DNA of 64,000 nt, taken from contig JAHZIX010000002.1 in the NCBI GenBank assembly GCA_022601195.1, forward strand, positions 1-64,000, read 5' to 3'. Positions 51,998 to 60,020 of the stretch are shown piece by piece (position 1 is the first letter of the stretch; each line of letters opens with the position of its first letter). Source of the stretch: Deltaproteobacteria bacterium (lineage in GTDB: Bacteria; Acidobacteriota; Thermoanaerobaculia; Multivoradales; JAHZIX01). Below the pieces are notes generated by a model. The model ran no database searches and was not told where the DNA came from. It saw only the letters and a program-made list of their open reading frames with translations. Position numbers and translations under genes: made by a program.

Positions 51998-53662
51998 TCA
52001 AGTTGGCGATGGCGTCTCCGGGGTCTGCGCCGGTGATACCCACCATGGCCCAGCGGCCGGGAATCGATGCGACGGTGTCGGCGTAGACCGCCCCCTGATC
52101 GAAAGTGCGTGTGACTCGAAGCAAGGCCTGTGGTCGGCTTGGGAGCTCGGGCGGTAGATTCGGGTCACGCCGTATTGGTGGCCACCACTCCCGTTCTTGG
52201 TGCTCTGGGCCTTGTCGAGGAAGGCCCGTAGGCACTCGGCACCGGTGAACGAAACGTTGAGGTCCTGGACTCCGAGCAATATGGTTTCGCCGAAGGCACC
52301 CCCAACGGTGCCGATGGCGAAGTCGATCCCCGCCAGCACTAGCCCGGGAGCCCGCCGCTCGAAGGCATCCTGAAAATCATCGACGAACCGGCGCAGCCGA
52401 CGATAGTGAGCTGCTGGAATGGCGAATAGATCGAGGCTGTGCTCGTCCAGCAGCACATTTCCTTTCCAGGAGGTGCCCTGCATGAATTGGATCGTCGCTC
52501 CCGGGGCGACCTGACCCCCGCGAATATGGGCCGAAAGAGCTGTTGGCAAGGTTTGTCCACCGACCCTGGCCTGGCAATAGGTGACATGGGCTTCCAGCAC
52601 GTAGTCGTCGCCGTGGACATGAGCCTCGCGGGCCAAGTCAGCGAGGGCGGAGTCGTCCTCGAGGCAGATGCCAGGAGTGATCCGCGCCCCGTCTCCAGAC
52701 TCCGAGGCCTTCAGGCAGCCGGTGCGCAAGCCATAGCGTTGCCTGAGGAGACCAGCAGCTGATAGCACCTGCTGCACAAAGTCCTCTACCGGTCTACCCT
52801 CGCGCTCGATGGTGTAGCCAGGGATAGCAGCGACCTCGATACCCAACTGGTTGGCCAGGGCACAAAGGCGACTTTCCTTCTCCAAGCACTCTGGTGCTGT
52901 CAGGCCCGATAGGGACCCGGTCAGGCGGGTCGCCAGCTCCACGGTGGGATGCAGCACCGACTTGCGATTCCAGGCTGCTGACAGCGCTGGGCGGTTCGCT
53001 TCCAGGGCTAGTTCTTCGAGACCAGCAGCTCGGGCGAGCCAGAGCAGGAAGATCTGCATCTCGAGCTCAAAAGCGTAAAGACGCACGACCCGTGGAGTTT
53101 CCCGCACGCATTCGACCAACCGATCGAGGGCGCAGCCCGTGCCGCCGCGGTAGTTACGCGCCAGATGCAGCAGGGCATGGGATAGGTAGTAGTAGTCACA
53201 ATCCTCGAGCTCGACGGCCTCGGCTCCCAAGGCTCCGACCGCTGCTTTCCAGGCCCGCGTGCGGCCGGCCACAACATCTCCAGGGCGGGCGAGATAGACC
53301 GAACGAGCTTCTTTATAGGTGGTGAAGTCGCCGCCGACTCGGCCGCCGATGAGTGCATCCAGATCGCCGTCGAAAGTCTTGAGCTCTGGGGTGGTGGAAT
53401 GCAAGATGAGTGCGGGTCGATGGGCCTTGTCTCCCGTCGCGGGCTGCAAAATTTGGCTGGCAAGTCGGCCCACCTGTTGCAGGTCGCAACTGAGTAGAGC
53501 CTGGCAGGTCTCCTCGATCTCGATCTGGGAAAGGGTGAGGGGACCTGTTTGTAGGCCTTGCCATGGAATGCGTCGCCCGTTCCCGAGCTGAACAGTCCAA
53601 CCAGAGGTATGGCCAGTGGAGGGGTCTGGACTAGCGACGGAGTGCCTCTCGTAGAGCGTCAA
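51998..53662 (-). CDS. ATP-grasp superfamily enzyme, peptide-ligase-like, probable C-terminal frameshift
   Basis: The TTG at 53662 is preceded by GGGGAG and overlaps the stop of a 45-codon ORF (TTGA). The ATP-grasp core has TGCLKASESGDGARITPGI (Lys and Ser/Gly ATP loop), YVLEAHVTY, and LAGIDFAIG with GVQDLNVSFTG, where the acidic residues bind metal. An N-terminal domain of about 280 residues precedes it, like the pre-ATP-grasp part of PGM1-type ligases, though similarity is only in layout. The last 50 residues of this frame are unconvincing. A +/-1 shift near 52145 would continue in the frame ending at 51948, with LPSRPQALLRVTRTF and ASIPGRWAMVGITGADPGDA, which looks native. Reaction and substrate are unknown. 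Confidence 0.7.
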   Translation of the reverse strand: MTLYERHSVASPDPSTGHTSGWTVQLGNGRRIPWQGLQTGPLTLSQIEIEETCQALLSCDLQQVGRLASQILQPATGDKAHRPALILHSTTPELKTFDGDLDALIGGRVGGDFTTYKEARSVYLARPGDVVAGRTRAWKAAVGALGAEAVELEDCDYYYLSHALLHLARNYRGGTGCALDRLVECVRETPRVVRLYAFELEMQIFLLWLARAAGLEELALEANRPALSAAWNRKSVLHPTVELATRLTGSLSGLTAPECLEKESRLCALANQLGIEVAAIPGYTIEREGRPVEDFVQQVLSAAGLLRQRYGLRTGCLKASESGDGARITPGICLEDDSALADLAREAHVHGDDYVLEAHVTYCQARVGGQTLPTALSAHIRGGQVAPGATIQFMQGTSWKGNVLLDEHSLDLFAIPAAHYRRLRRFVDDFQDAFERRAPGLVLAGIDFAIGTVGGAFGETILLGVQDLNVSFTGAECLRAFLDKAQSTKNGSGGHQYGVTRIYRPSSQADHRPCFESHALSIRGRSTPTPSHRFPAAGPWWVSPAQTPETPSPT

Positions 53663-53796
53663 CTTCTGAGCTCCCCGGATTCGGAGTCAGCGGGGGTCCC
53701 GATGTTCCTAGAAGAGCTCGAAGCCCACCTAGATATTTCGAGAGCATGGCCGAACGGTAGGCCAGCGGATACATGGAGTTCCACTAGGTATCTCAC
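53659..53796 (-). CDS. 45-codon ORF coupled to the ATP-grasp gene
   Basis: GTG at 53796 follows GAAGGAAGGGGCATC and encodes MRYLVELHVSAGLPFGHALE, then a Ser/Arg/Gly/Glu-rich stretch, ending at TGA that overlaps the TTG start of the ATP-grasp gene. Overlap of this kind shows translational coupling elsewhere in the window. Peptide-ligase ATP-grasp enzymes are sometimes encoded beside their peptide substrates, so this could be a precursor peptide; it could also be a chance or regulatory ORF. No leader or core motif is recognised. Confidence 0.45.
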   Translation of the reverse strand: MRYLVELHVSAGLPFGHALEISRWASSSSRNIGTPADSESGELRS

Positions 53797-53900
53797 GATG
53801 CCCCTTCCTTCTCTGGAGAAATTTAGGATTGCTTATTATTCCACACTAATGAGAAATAGGCGAGCGTGTGCTGTGAGCATCTCGTTCGGGAGAGCGCAGA

Positions 53901-54128
53901 ATGCAGATTGGGGAAGAGCCAGATAGATTCGAGGGCGACATCAGCGACCAGTTTGCCCTCATCCATTGGATTCTTGGGAACCGTCCTCTGAGCAAAGAAA
54001 TCCAACGAGCCGCGAAGGTTGGTTACCTGAAAGGCACCGAAGGCCTAGAGTTTCGACTCCTGGAAATCCCCAAGGCTCCTGAGGTGAATCCGAAGTCGGC
54101 TACACCTCCAATTGCATTGACCTCTTGA
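53901..54128 (+). CDS. Hypothetical small protein, possibly a decayed family
   Basis: A 75-residue frame from an ATG with GGGAGAG upstream. Its end, GLEFRLLEIPKAPE, resembles the translation GLRFQILELPEAR of DNA at about 39010-39050, and the following 60 bp also align (to ACCCAAGGG). That suggests two copies of one dispersed segment, one of them decayed. Function unknown; it may not be expressed. Confidence 0.35.
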   Translation: MQIGEEPDRFEGDISDQFALIHWILGNRPLSKEIQRAAKVGYLKGTEGLEFRLLEIPKAPEVNPKSATPPIALTS

Positions 54129-54609
54129 GGGACCCAAGGGCCTAGAAAGGTTCAGGGGGCAAGTTTCAAAAGGCTCTCAACATCTCGGTACGATCCCATC
54201 ACTCGGCTAGCTAGCTTTTCGCCACTCCTCACTACTCACTACCCACACCTCACGACTCAGCAGCGGAGGGTTCCAACTTAGCTGCAGCTGCGGATCGACC
54301 TCCTACTGACCACTTCCCAGAAAGTGCATTGGATGTGGTGATTGCGGGTCCTGCTGCAACCACGAGCTCCCGGAATAGAACGAAATCTAAGTCCCGAGTT
54401 CAGCCTCTCAGCCGCCAAGAAACTGCGCTCTTGTTCGGTTGCTACGGGCATGAGAACTGGGCCGCCCAGCACTGGCTAGTCGTTGCTTCTCACCGGATTC
54501 GTAGCGAGCCGGCTTAGATGCCTGTAGATGCAAGGAGTTCGCTTCGAGGCCGACGCAGCAAATATAGGCAGATCCGGCGGCGCAGCAGAAAGTTGGTGAG
54601 AAGGAACGA
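54129..54609. repeat. Intergenic region with dispersed repeat, copy B
   Basis: On the minus strand directly after the stop codon of the gene at 54894-54610, a segment of about 140 bp (54609-54470) aligns with copy A at 45300-45515: CTTCTCACCAACTTTCTGCT, CTTGCATCTACAGGCATCT and TACGAATCCGGTGAGAAG. The rest of the gap (54129-54470) shows nothing I can support. Confidence 0.5.
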
Positions 54610-54894
54610 CTAGCATGCACCACAGCTATAGCCGACGAACCGCTCCCGGTACTCCCCCGTGTCATAGCAATAGCCACTGGTGGCATGACACATCCATTTC
54701 TTCTCGCTGGAGAAGATGACGCCATATCTCAAGCCAGGCGAGCAAGTCTCTCCACAAACCGTCAGGGTCGAGAATTGCCTCCACTCGGAATACCACCAAC
54801 CTTGAGCAGCAATAGGTGGTGTCAAAGACAAGGTCACCACGACTAACGCTGCGCCTACCAGCCAACGAAAGGAACACTTCCTCTCAACCTTCAT
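54610..54894 (-). CDS. Small secreted cysteine-rich protein
   Basis: A 94-residue protein with AAGGAGG before AAGCA-ATG and a good signal peptide (FRWLVGAALVVVTLSLTPPI, cleaved near residue 31). The mature 63 residues contain six Cys (VCGETC, WMCHATSGYCYD, SCGAC at the end), so disulfides are likely. No family is recognised. It is a single-gene unit followed by the dispersed repeat. Composition and size resemble the product at 40410-40721 without clear alignment. Confidence 0.65.
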   Translation of the reverse strand: MKVERKCSFRWLVGAALVVVTLSLTPPIAAQGWWYSEWRQFSTLTVCGETCSPGLRYGVIFSSEKKWMCHATSGYCYDTGEYRERFVGYSCGAC

Positions 54895-55132
54895 TGCTTC
54901 CCTCCTTGGGATCGGTTTGGAACCTCAACATCAAACTTCACCTCTAGATCAGAAGTGTATTTCTCCTGCCAGGCTGATGGTATCTGCCGCCACATAGGAC
55001 CACATGAGTCATTTGACTCAGAAAGCTGGAGGTCCCTGCTAGGTGGCATTGTTCGAGGTGGTCAGAAGTCCGAAGTTCAGACAGCTTCTCGCCTGTTCGA
55101 GGACAGTGACCTTCTTTGCGTTCTTAGAAGGC

Positions 55133-55256
55133 ATGTCCTACCGACTCCGCCAGGCGCCCTCAGCCCGAACGGCGAAAACCTTGTCGAAATCACCCACAGC
55201 TGCTTGGCGGGCCTGTTCCTCTCAGCCGCGGACTGTTCAGCTACGGACTATTCCGG
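55133..55256 (+). pseudogene. RAYT deletion derivative 2
   Basis: Starts with MSYRLRQAP after the conserved TTTGCGTTCTTAGAAGGC leader; a one-base loss shifts the frame in the GPNGE region. Similarity to the transposase ends after about 90 bp at GGCGGGCCTGTTCCTCTC, and REP-like sequence (GCCGCGGACTGTTCAGCTAC and onward to 55256) follows immediately. About 66 bp separate it from the peroxiredoxin-like gene. Confidence 0.7.
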
Positions 55257-55322
55257 AGATCCCGCGCTCGAGCCCACGGTATCCGCGTTGCGGAGACTCC
55301 ATAGGTTCCTTATGATTCCCCC

Positions 55323-55856
55323 ATGCTCAGCACCCTTAGCGCAAAGTTGTCTCCTATCACTCTTCCGAACACCACCGGTGAAGACATCCGCCTCGGCAGC
55401 CTGTGGGAAGACCGCCGGGCCGTCATCGTCTTCCTCCGTCACTACGGCTGAATTTTCTGCCGTGAGCACGTCGCGCAGTTGCGCGACCACGAGGAGGCCA
55501 TCGAGGCGGCGGGAGCTTCGGTCGCAGCGGTGGGCCTTGGCGACCTCCGCTATGCTTCCGCCTTCCGAGAGGAAACGGGGATCACCTTCCCTCTACTGAT
55601 AGATGCAGACCGCCGGGCCTACAAGGCCGCCCGGCTCGGGTCGGCGTCTCTCCTCCATCTCGCCCGCCGAGACAACCACGCTGCTCGCAAGAGGGCCCAG
55701 GCTGCCGGCCACCGTCAACATAGCCTCGGCGAGCATGCTCTCCAGTTGGGAGGCAGCTTCGTCTTCGGCCCCGGCGACACGGAGCACTTCGCCCACCTAA
55801 GCGAGACTTTTGGTGACAATGCTTCGCCGGAAGATCTCCTGGCGGCCCTCAGATAG
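55323..55856 (+). CDS. Peroxiredoxin-like (AhpC-TSA_2) protein, candidate selenoprotein with UGA at residue 43
   Basis: A 177-residue thioredoxin-fold protein. The frame begins LSPITLPNTTGEDIRLGSLW, reaches VIVFLRHYG, has TGA at 55449-55451, and continues IFCREHVAQLRDHEEAIEAA through FPLLIDADRRAYKAARLG, LQLGGSFVFGPGD and EDLLAALR. In relatives the TGA position is the first Cys of a HFGCxFCRE redox motif, so the site would read U-I-F-C. Coding quality is equal before and after the TGA, and only this codon interrupts it. A stable stem-loop lies 25 nt downstream. Selenoproteins of the Prx-like UxxC class are known from metagenome surveys. Without Sec machinery it would be a broken gene, with a possible restart after 55451. 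It is convergent with a DoxX gene. The start has only weak ribosome signals. Confidence 0.8.
55452..55490 (+). promoter_or_regulatory. Candidate bacterial SECIS stem-loop
   Basis: GUCGCGC (55470-55476) pairs perfectly with GCGCGAC (55481-55487) around the tetraloop AGUU. The loop starts 25 nt after the UGA, within the 16-37-nt window described for bacterial SECIS elements, and its second base is G, as those models require. GC-rich coding DNA can form such stems by chance, so this supports but does not prove Sec insertion. Confidence 0.55.
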
Positions 55857-55877
55857 CCAGAGCGATTTCGTCGAGGT

Positions 55878-56546
55878 CTAAGCCGTCGTTCTCCTCTTTC
55901 GACTGCACCGGCGCTGCTCCAAAAATAGAGTGCCGACGGGAAAGAGCAGGACGAGGAATAAGGCGTAGAACGCGGGATGGCTGAGGTCCATGCCCTTGGG
56001 ACGATAGACCCCACCGTAGAGGAGGCAGGAGATTCCATAGACGGCCAGGATGCCGATGCCACAAGCACGCCATAACGCCAGATCGATGAGGGACGAGGCG
56101 GTCTCATCTGCCGGAAGCGCATGGAAGTGAGGAAACACGATCGTAAGCCACCGGTCCATATCCCACGCGATCAGAGCGAGGGTGCCCGCGAGCATCATGG
56201 TAGCGACGGTGGCCGTAGGGATCACGCCGGTGCTCCAGCAAAACACAGTGATTGCGGTTATGACCGGCAACGCCATCAGGGCCCCGAGGGTGGCGAAAGT
56301 CTGGGTCATCAATAGAACGGCGATGAGCAACTGGACGCCTCCAACGAATTGGTAGAAGACGCCGGTGGCGTAGAACGAGTGCAGGAATTCGTGGAAAGCG
56401 CCGGTGTTCTGGGGATCCGTGAAGGGTTGGTAGATCACCTTCTTGAGCCCTGCAGGGACGAAGGCGAACCCCAAGAGAATGCGCAGGTTGGCAACCATCA
56501 CGTGGCTCCACCGCCGCGCCCGCAGGCTGTTGATGAGCTGCTTCAC
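55878..56546 (-). CDS. DoxX-like membrane protein
   Basis: A 222-residue protein from a GTG start with four to six hydrophobic helices. ANLRILLGFAFVPAGLKKV is the DoxX signature, followed by helices around GGVQLLIAVLLM, LGALMALPVITAITVFC, MMLAGTLALIAWDMDRW and HPAFYALFLVLLFPVG. DoxX-family proteins are linked to thiol and oxidative stress and respiratory functions in other bacteria. It is convergent with the peroxiredoxin-like gene, 21 bp apart. Its first 50 codons are duplicated as a fragment at 59870-60020. Confidence 0.88.
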   Translation of the reverse strand: MKQLINSLRARRWSHVMVANLRILLGFAFVPAGLKKVIYQPFTDPQNTGAFHEFLHSFYATGVFYQFVGGVQLLIAVLLMTQTFATLGALMALPVITAITVFCWSTGVIPTATVATMMLAGTLALIAWDMDRWLTIVFPHFHALPADETASSLIDLALWRACGIGILAVYGISCLLYGGVYRPKGMDLSHPAFYALFLVLLFPVGTLFLEQRRCSRKRRTTA

Positions 56547-56714
56547 CCAGCCAGTTTACTCCCGATCACCCAGGCACCAAACGCGCCTAGCCCGTCCAGG
56601 GCGCTCCGATGCCTGCAATGGCCACGGCCTTAGGCGCCTTGGTCGGAAGCGCGGATCTCAGAAAAGCTCCTCTCAGGTGGGAGGACAGCAGCCCTCTTGG
56701 CGTTCTTAGGAGGT
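56547..56714. other. Leader duplicated at 60021-60188
   Basis: The segment from the DoxX start to the RAYT fragment ATG is repeated before the full-length transposase at 60189, with words such as CTCAGGTGGGAGGACAG and CCCTCTTGGCGTTCTTAG shared. The duplication spans about 56408-56800 against 59868-60275. Confidence 0.7.
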
Positions 56715-56828
56715 ATGTCCCACCGACTCCGCTATGCACCCACCGGCCCCCCGAACGGCGAAAACCTTGTCGAAGTCACCCACCGCTGCCTGACGGGCCT
56801 CTCCATTCGGCTACGGACTGTTCACGAC
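56715..56828 (+). pseudogene. RAYT deletion derivative 3
   Basis: Begins MSHRLRYAPTGPPNGENLVE in frame, keeps about 30 codons to HRCLTGL, then passes directly into the REP-like sequence CTCTCCATTCGGCTACGGAC (56800 on). It has lost all catalytic residues. It is the cleanest example of a RAYT start joined to a terminal repeat. Confidence 0.75.
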
Positions 56829-56839
56829 TGTCCACCGGC

Positions 56840-58531
56840 TCATCGACACTCCACCGCCGCTCGAACCGTTTCATAGATGGGCCGGGTAAACATCCACTCG
56901 CCCATCTCCCGGATGATCCGACACCGCTGAACTTTGTCGAGGCGTGGATCCCCCTTCAGGTCCACTACCAGTGCCTCGAGAGTGTCTGCGCCCTGGGCGA
57001 CTTCGATGCCACCGTCACTATCAGTATCGAACCGTAGGAACGAAGCTCCCTTCTCGCTGTAGGTGGGCCATGGGGGTCCGGCCGGGGACGATGGCAGCCC
57101 ATCCCGGGCAAACGAGGCCCAATAGCCACCCATCGCGCGACTCAGGTTCTCGCGTTCGCTGGCGGTCCGGTCCTGGAAAAGAAATCGATCCGCGTCGCCC
57201 AGGTATTGAAACCTGTTGAATACGAACGGTATTTCGAAGCCATGGGCCGCGCCGAAGAGAGTTTTGAAATCCATCGAAAGCAGCCGTCCACCGTCATCCC
57301 AGTCAAACCGATACGCGTACACGGCATGATGGCCCGCTCTGGCCATCATGGCTGCCGGCTGGTCTACCGCGCGAATACGCCATAGGCGACTGATATACCC
57401 CGTCAAAGCATCGTAGAACTCTTGGTCGTGAGGCACCGGAAGGAAACCCAGAGCTTTCTTTATCAGCTCGGGGTTTCCAGCATAGAAGAGCTTCATCTCA
57501 TCTCGGTTGGTTCCGACCATAATCGGCACGGTATGGAAGGTCTCCGTCGATGCGAAAGCTTCACGCAACGGACGCGCCGGCAAGACAACCCCGTCCTCGA
57601 TCACCCGCGGAACATCGAGAAAACCACTTCCCTGCTCATAGGCAGCGAAGAGCTCCGCCAGGGGAACTGCGCGAAGCTCCTCGGCTTTGCTGACCCCGAG
57701 CCTTTTGGCAACCTCCATCGAGGTATTGGCCAGGGTGCCCTCGAAGCCCTGCGCTGCGGCCAGGGAGGTGCTGTCGAAGCTGCCGGACTGAATGATGGCT
57801 CGATGGAACAGGCCCTCGGCAAGCGGCGAGGCCAGTAGCGCCGCCACGTTGTGACCACCTGCGCTCTCGCCGAATACAGTGACGTTGTCCGTAGCACCGC
57901 CGAAAACTCCGATGTTGCCTCGCACCCACTTCAGGGCCGCGATCAGGTCGAGCGTGGCGAAGCTGGCCGCGGCGTCCTCGGGGGTCGTTGCGCTCTCTCT
58001 CAAGCTTGGATGGGAGAACCAGCCAAGGGGCCCGAGACGGTATTGGGTCGCGACCACAACCACCTTCTCGTTCTCGGCAAGACGCGAACCATCGTAGGCG
58101 CTCGACCGGCCCCAGACATTGCCACCACCGTGGATCCAGACCATAACCGGCAGGGCCTTTCCCTGAGCGTCGGCGGGAGAATAGATATCCACGGCGAGGC
58201 AATCTTCCGAGCCGATGATCAGACCCGCCTCCAAGCCTTCATCTTCATCGCTCTGGTTCGTCAGTTGCGAGCACCGCTCGGCGAAATGGAGAGCCTCGCG
58301 CACACCCTGCCACTCGGGAGCCGGCCTCGGACCACGCCATCGGTTCTCACCGGCTGTCGAAGCGGCGAAAGGTAGGCCTCGCCATACCTGAGCGCCATTC
58401 TTCGCTAGGAAGCCGACAACCTCCCCCTGAGCAAGAGATCTCGCGGTTCCCGGCGAAGACGCCGGCAACATTTCCTTCTCTCGACATGCGGCAACCAAGA
58501 GGAGAATCCCAAGGCAAATCAGACTTTTCAT
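56840..58531 (-). CDS. Type B carboxylesterase, predicted lipoprotein
   Basis: The ATG at 58531 (GGGGGAG upstream) gives 563 residues. LLLVAAC near residue 16 is a lipobox, so the enzyme is probably a lipid-anchored envelope protein. The alpha/beta-hydrolase has the oxyanion HGGGNVWG, nucleophile S223 in FGESAGGHNVAALLAS, YRLGPLGWFS, SEDCLAVDIY and the catalytic His in AAHGFEIPFVF. Type B carboxylesterases cleave esters of small alcohols and are close relatives of p-nitrobenzyl esterase. It follows a PanE-like gene by 33 bp in the same direction. Confidence 0.93.
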   Translation of the reverse strand: MKSLICLGILLLVAACREKEMLPASSPGTARSLAQGEVVGFLAKNGAQVWRGLPFAASTAGENRWRGPRPAPEWQGVREALHFAERCSQLTNQSDEDEGLEAGLIIGSEDCLAVDIYSPADAQGKALPVMVWIHGGGNVWGRSSAYDGSRLAENEKVVVVATQYRLGPLGWFSHPSLRESATTPEDAAASFATLDLIAALKWVRGNIGVFGGATDNVTVFGESAGGHNVAALLASPLAEGLFHRAIIQSGSFDSTSLAAAQGFEGTLANTSMEVAKRLGVSKAEELRAVPLAELFAAYEQGSGFLDVPRVIEDGVVLPARPLREAFASTETFHTVPIMVGTNRDEMKLFYAGNPELIKKALGFLPVPHDQEFYDALTGYISRLWRIRAVDQPAAMMARAGHHAVYAYRFDWDDGGRLLSMDFKTLFGAAHGFEIPFVFNRFQYLGDADRFLFQDRTASERENLSRAMGGYWASFARDGLPSSPAGPPWPTYSEKGASFLRFDTDSDGGIEVAQGADTLEALVVDLKGDPRLDKVQRCRIIREMGEWMFTRPIYETVRAAVECR

Positions 58532-58564
58532 TGACTCCCCCCTGTTATGATCCACGGCCCTCAC

Positions 58565-59608
58565 TCATGTCAGAAGTGACACCAGCACCGCCAAGATCGC
58601 TAGCAAGCCGAGCCCAAACCACAGCATTTTCCTGCGGACCGGAATCTGGGAGCTGCCGTCCGCGAGGGGATCCGTATGGGGATCGACATAACGACCGAGA
58701 ACCTCGGTCGCCGGTGCCTCAACACCGGAGGTTCGAATCAGCTCCTGAAGCTCTTTGGACAGAACACGCATTTCATCGCGGGCAGCCAACGCGTGACCGA
58801 TCTTGATGTCTACCCCGTTGCTCTGAAGCATCTTCTTGGCGAGCCAAAGGAGCACCGGTTCGGGAAGCCACCGGAAGATATTGTGGTTGGCCGGCGTGAT
58901 TGGAATACCGAGGACGGTCAAAGCCCGATAGCCCTCGAGTATCCCGCGGAGCATGAGCACCAGCGCATCGGGCGTGCGTACCAGTCGATCGATGTCGCCT
59001 CCCGCCGCGTATAGGGCATTTGCGGTGGGCCAGATCTCAGCAGCATGAGTCTTGAGCCACGAATCCATTCTGGAGCAGATCGATACGGGAAAACCCGCCG
59101 CTTCGAGGCCGGCCCCAAGCTCCTCGATGCGCGCGGACCTCGTGCCGTCCAGCTCGCCGAGGGTCGTCGGTTGCTCTCCTGCCGCCAGGATCAAATAACG
59201 AAGGGTGTGGTGGTCGACGGTGGCAGCAGCTCCTGGAAATCCGAGCAGTACCCGCTCGCGACCCAAAGCCTCTTCCATCTCCGTGGCCCCCGCGGCGTTG
59301 TTGCCAAAAAACACTATATTGGGTGTCCGGCGATTCTCGCGCAGGATCGGCAGTACCTCCGAAACGTGGTTCTTAGGTAGGACGACCAAGACGAAATCGT
59401 ATCGATCTTGAGCATCGAGCCGCGCCACTACCTCTACCTTCGAAGTGGTCTCCCTGCCAGTCAGGGCATCTTCGAGCCAAATGCCCCGGGAGCGAATCTC
59501 CTTTAAACGCTTTCCCCTCGCGAGGATGGAGACATCCTGGCCGGACTCCTGCAGCAAGGCCGCGTAAAGACTTCCAATGTTTCCGGCGCCGTACACGAGG
59601 ATTCGCAT
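58565..59608 (-). CDS. Ketopantoate reductase-like (PanE/ApbA) protein with C-terminal helix
   Basis: A 347-residue protein. MRILVYGAGNIGSLYAALL is the NADPH-binding Rossmann loop, followed by DFVLVVLPKNHVSEVLPIL, IVFFGNNAAGATEM and a C-terminal domain with WLKTHAAEIWPTANALY, where the Lys is the usual catalytic base, and EMRVLSKEL. A hydrophobic helix (MLWFGLGLLAILAVLVSLLT) at the very end is unusual, since PanE is soluble; it would tether the enzyme to the membrane. It may reduce a different 2-oxo acid. Likely operon partner of the downstream esterase. Confidence 0.82.
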   Translation of the reverse strand: MRILVYGAGNIGSLYAALLQESGQDVSILARGKRLKEIRSRGIWLEDALTGRETTSKVEVVARLDAQDRYDFVLVVLPKNHVSEVLPILRENRRTPNIVFFGNNAAGATEMEEALGRERVLLGFPGAAATVDHHTLRYLILAAGEQPTTLGELDGTRSARIEELGAGLEAAGFPVSICSRMDSWLKTHAAEIWPTANALYAAGGDIDRLVRTPDALVLMLRGILEGYRALTVLGIPITPANHNIFRWLPEPVLLWLAKKMLQSNGVDIKIGHALAARDEMRVLSKELQELIRTSGVEAPATEVLGRYVDPHTDPLADGSSQIPVRRKMLWFGLGLLAILAVLVSLLT

Positions 59609-59869
59609 CGATAATCCCCTTTCCCTTTTCCAGCATAGAGAAGAGCCTGCTGATGCGAACCACCCCGATGGGGAGGCTCCGTGCGCTCCCGGGGGCAGCC
59701 CTCTCTCTTAGTCGCCCAGGCGCTCCGGATCGGACTTTTCTTAGGCTCCGCCTCACGGCGACTCCCTGGTCCTTCCCAGGCTCTTCCGCTCGGCGAAGGT
59801 CTGCTGAGAGAGCTTTTACCTGGCAAGTTCGATGCTATGCCCGGCCTCCGCATGGGTAGAATGGCCTGT
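59609..59869. other. Intergenic region without a supported gene
   Basis: Upstream of the PanE-like gene, this stretch contains its promoter region but no RNA or protein gene that I can support. Confidence 0.4.
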
Positions 59870-60020
59870 GTGCTGGGGATCAATGAAGGGTTGATAGATC
59901 ACCTTCTTGGTACCCACTGAGCCCCGCTGAGACGAAGGCGAATCCCAGGAGAATGCGCAAGTTGGCAACCATCACGTGGCTCCACCAGCTCGCCCACAGG
60001 CTGTCGATGAGCTGCTTCAC
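59870..60020 (-). pseudogene. Truncated DoxX-like fragment
   Basis: From the GTG at 60020 the frame reads KQLIDSLWASWWSHVMVANL and ILLGFAFVSAG, nearly the same as the start of the DoxX gene at 56546, then loses frame around GLSGYQEGD. Only about 50 codons remain. It belongs to the duplicated segment that also carries the RAYT leader. Confidence 0.75.

Noticed and set aside
53823..54005. 60-codon minus-strand frame upstream of the ATP-grasp region
   Set aside because: TTG start without ribosome site and no motif; overlaps a better-supported plus-strand frame.
58722..58742. tRNA-like word GGTTCGAATC
   Set aside because: It lies inside the PanE-like coding sequence and no cloverleaf forms around it.
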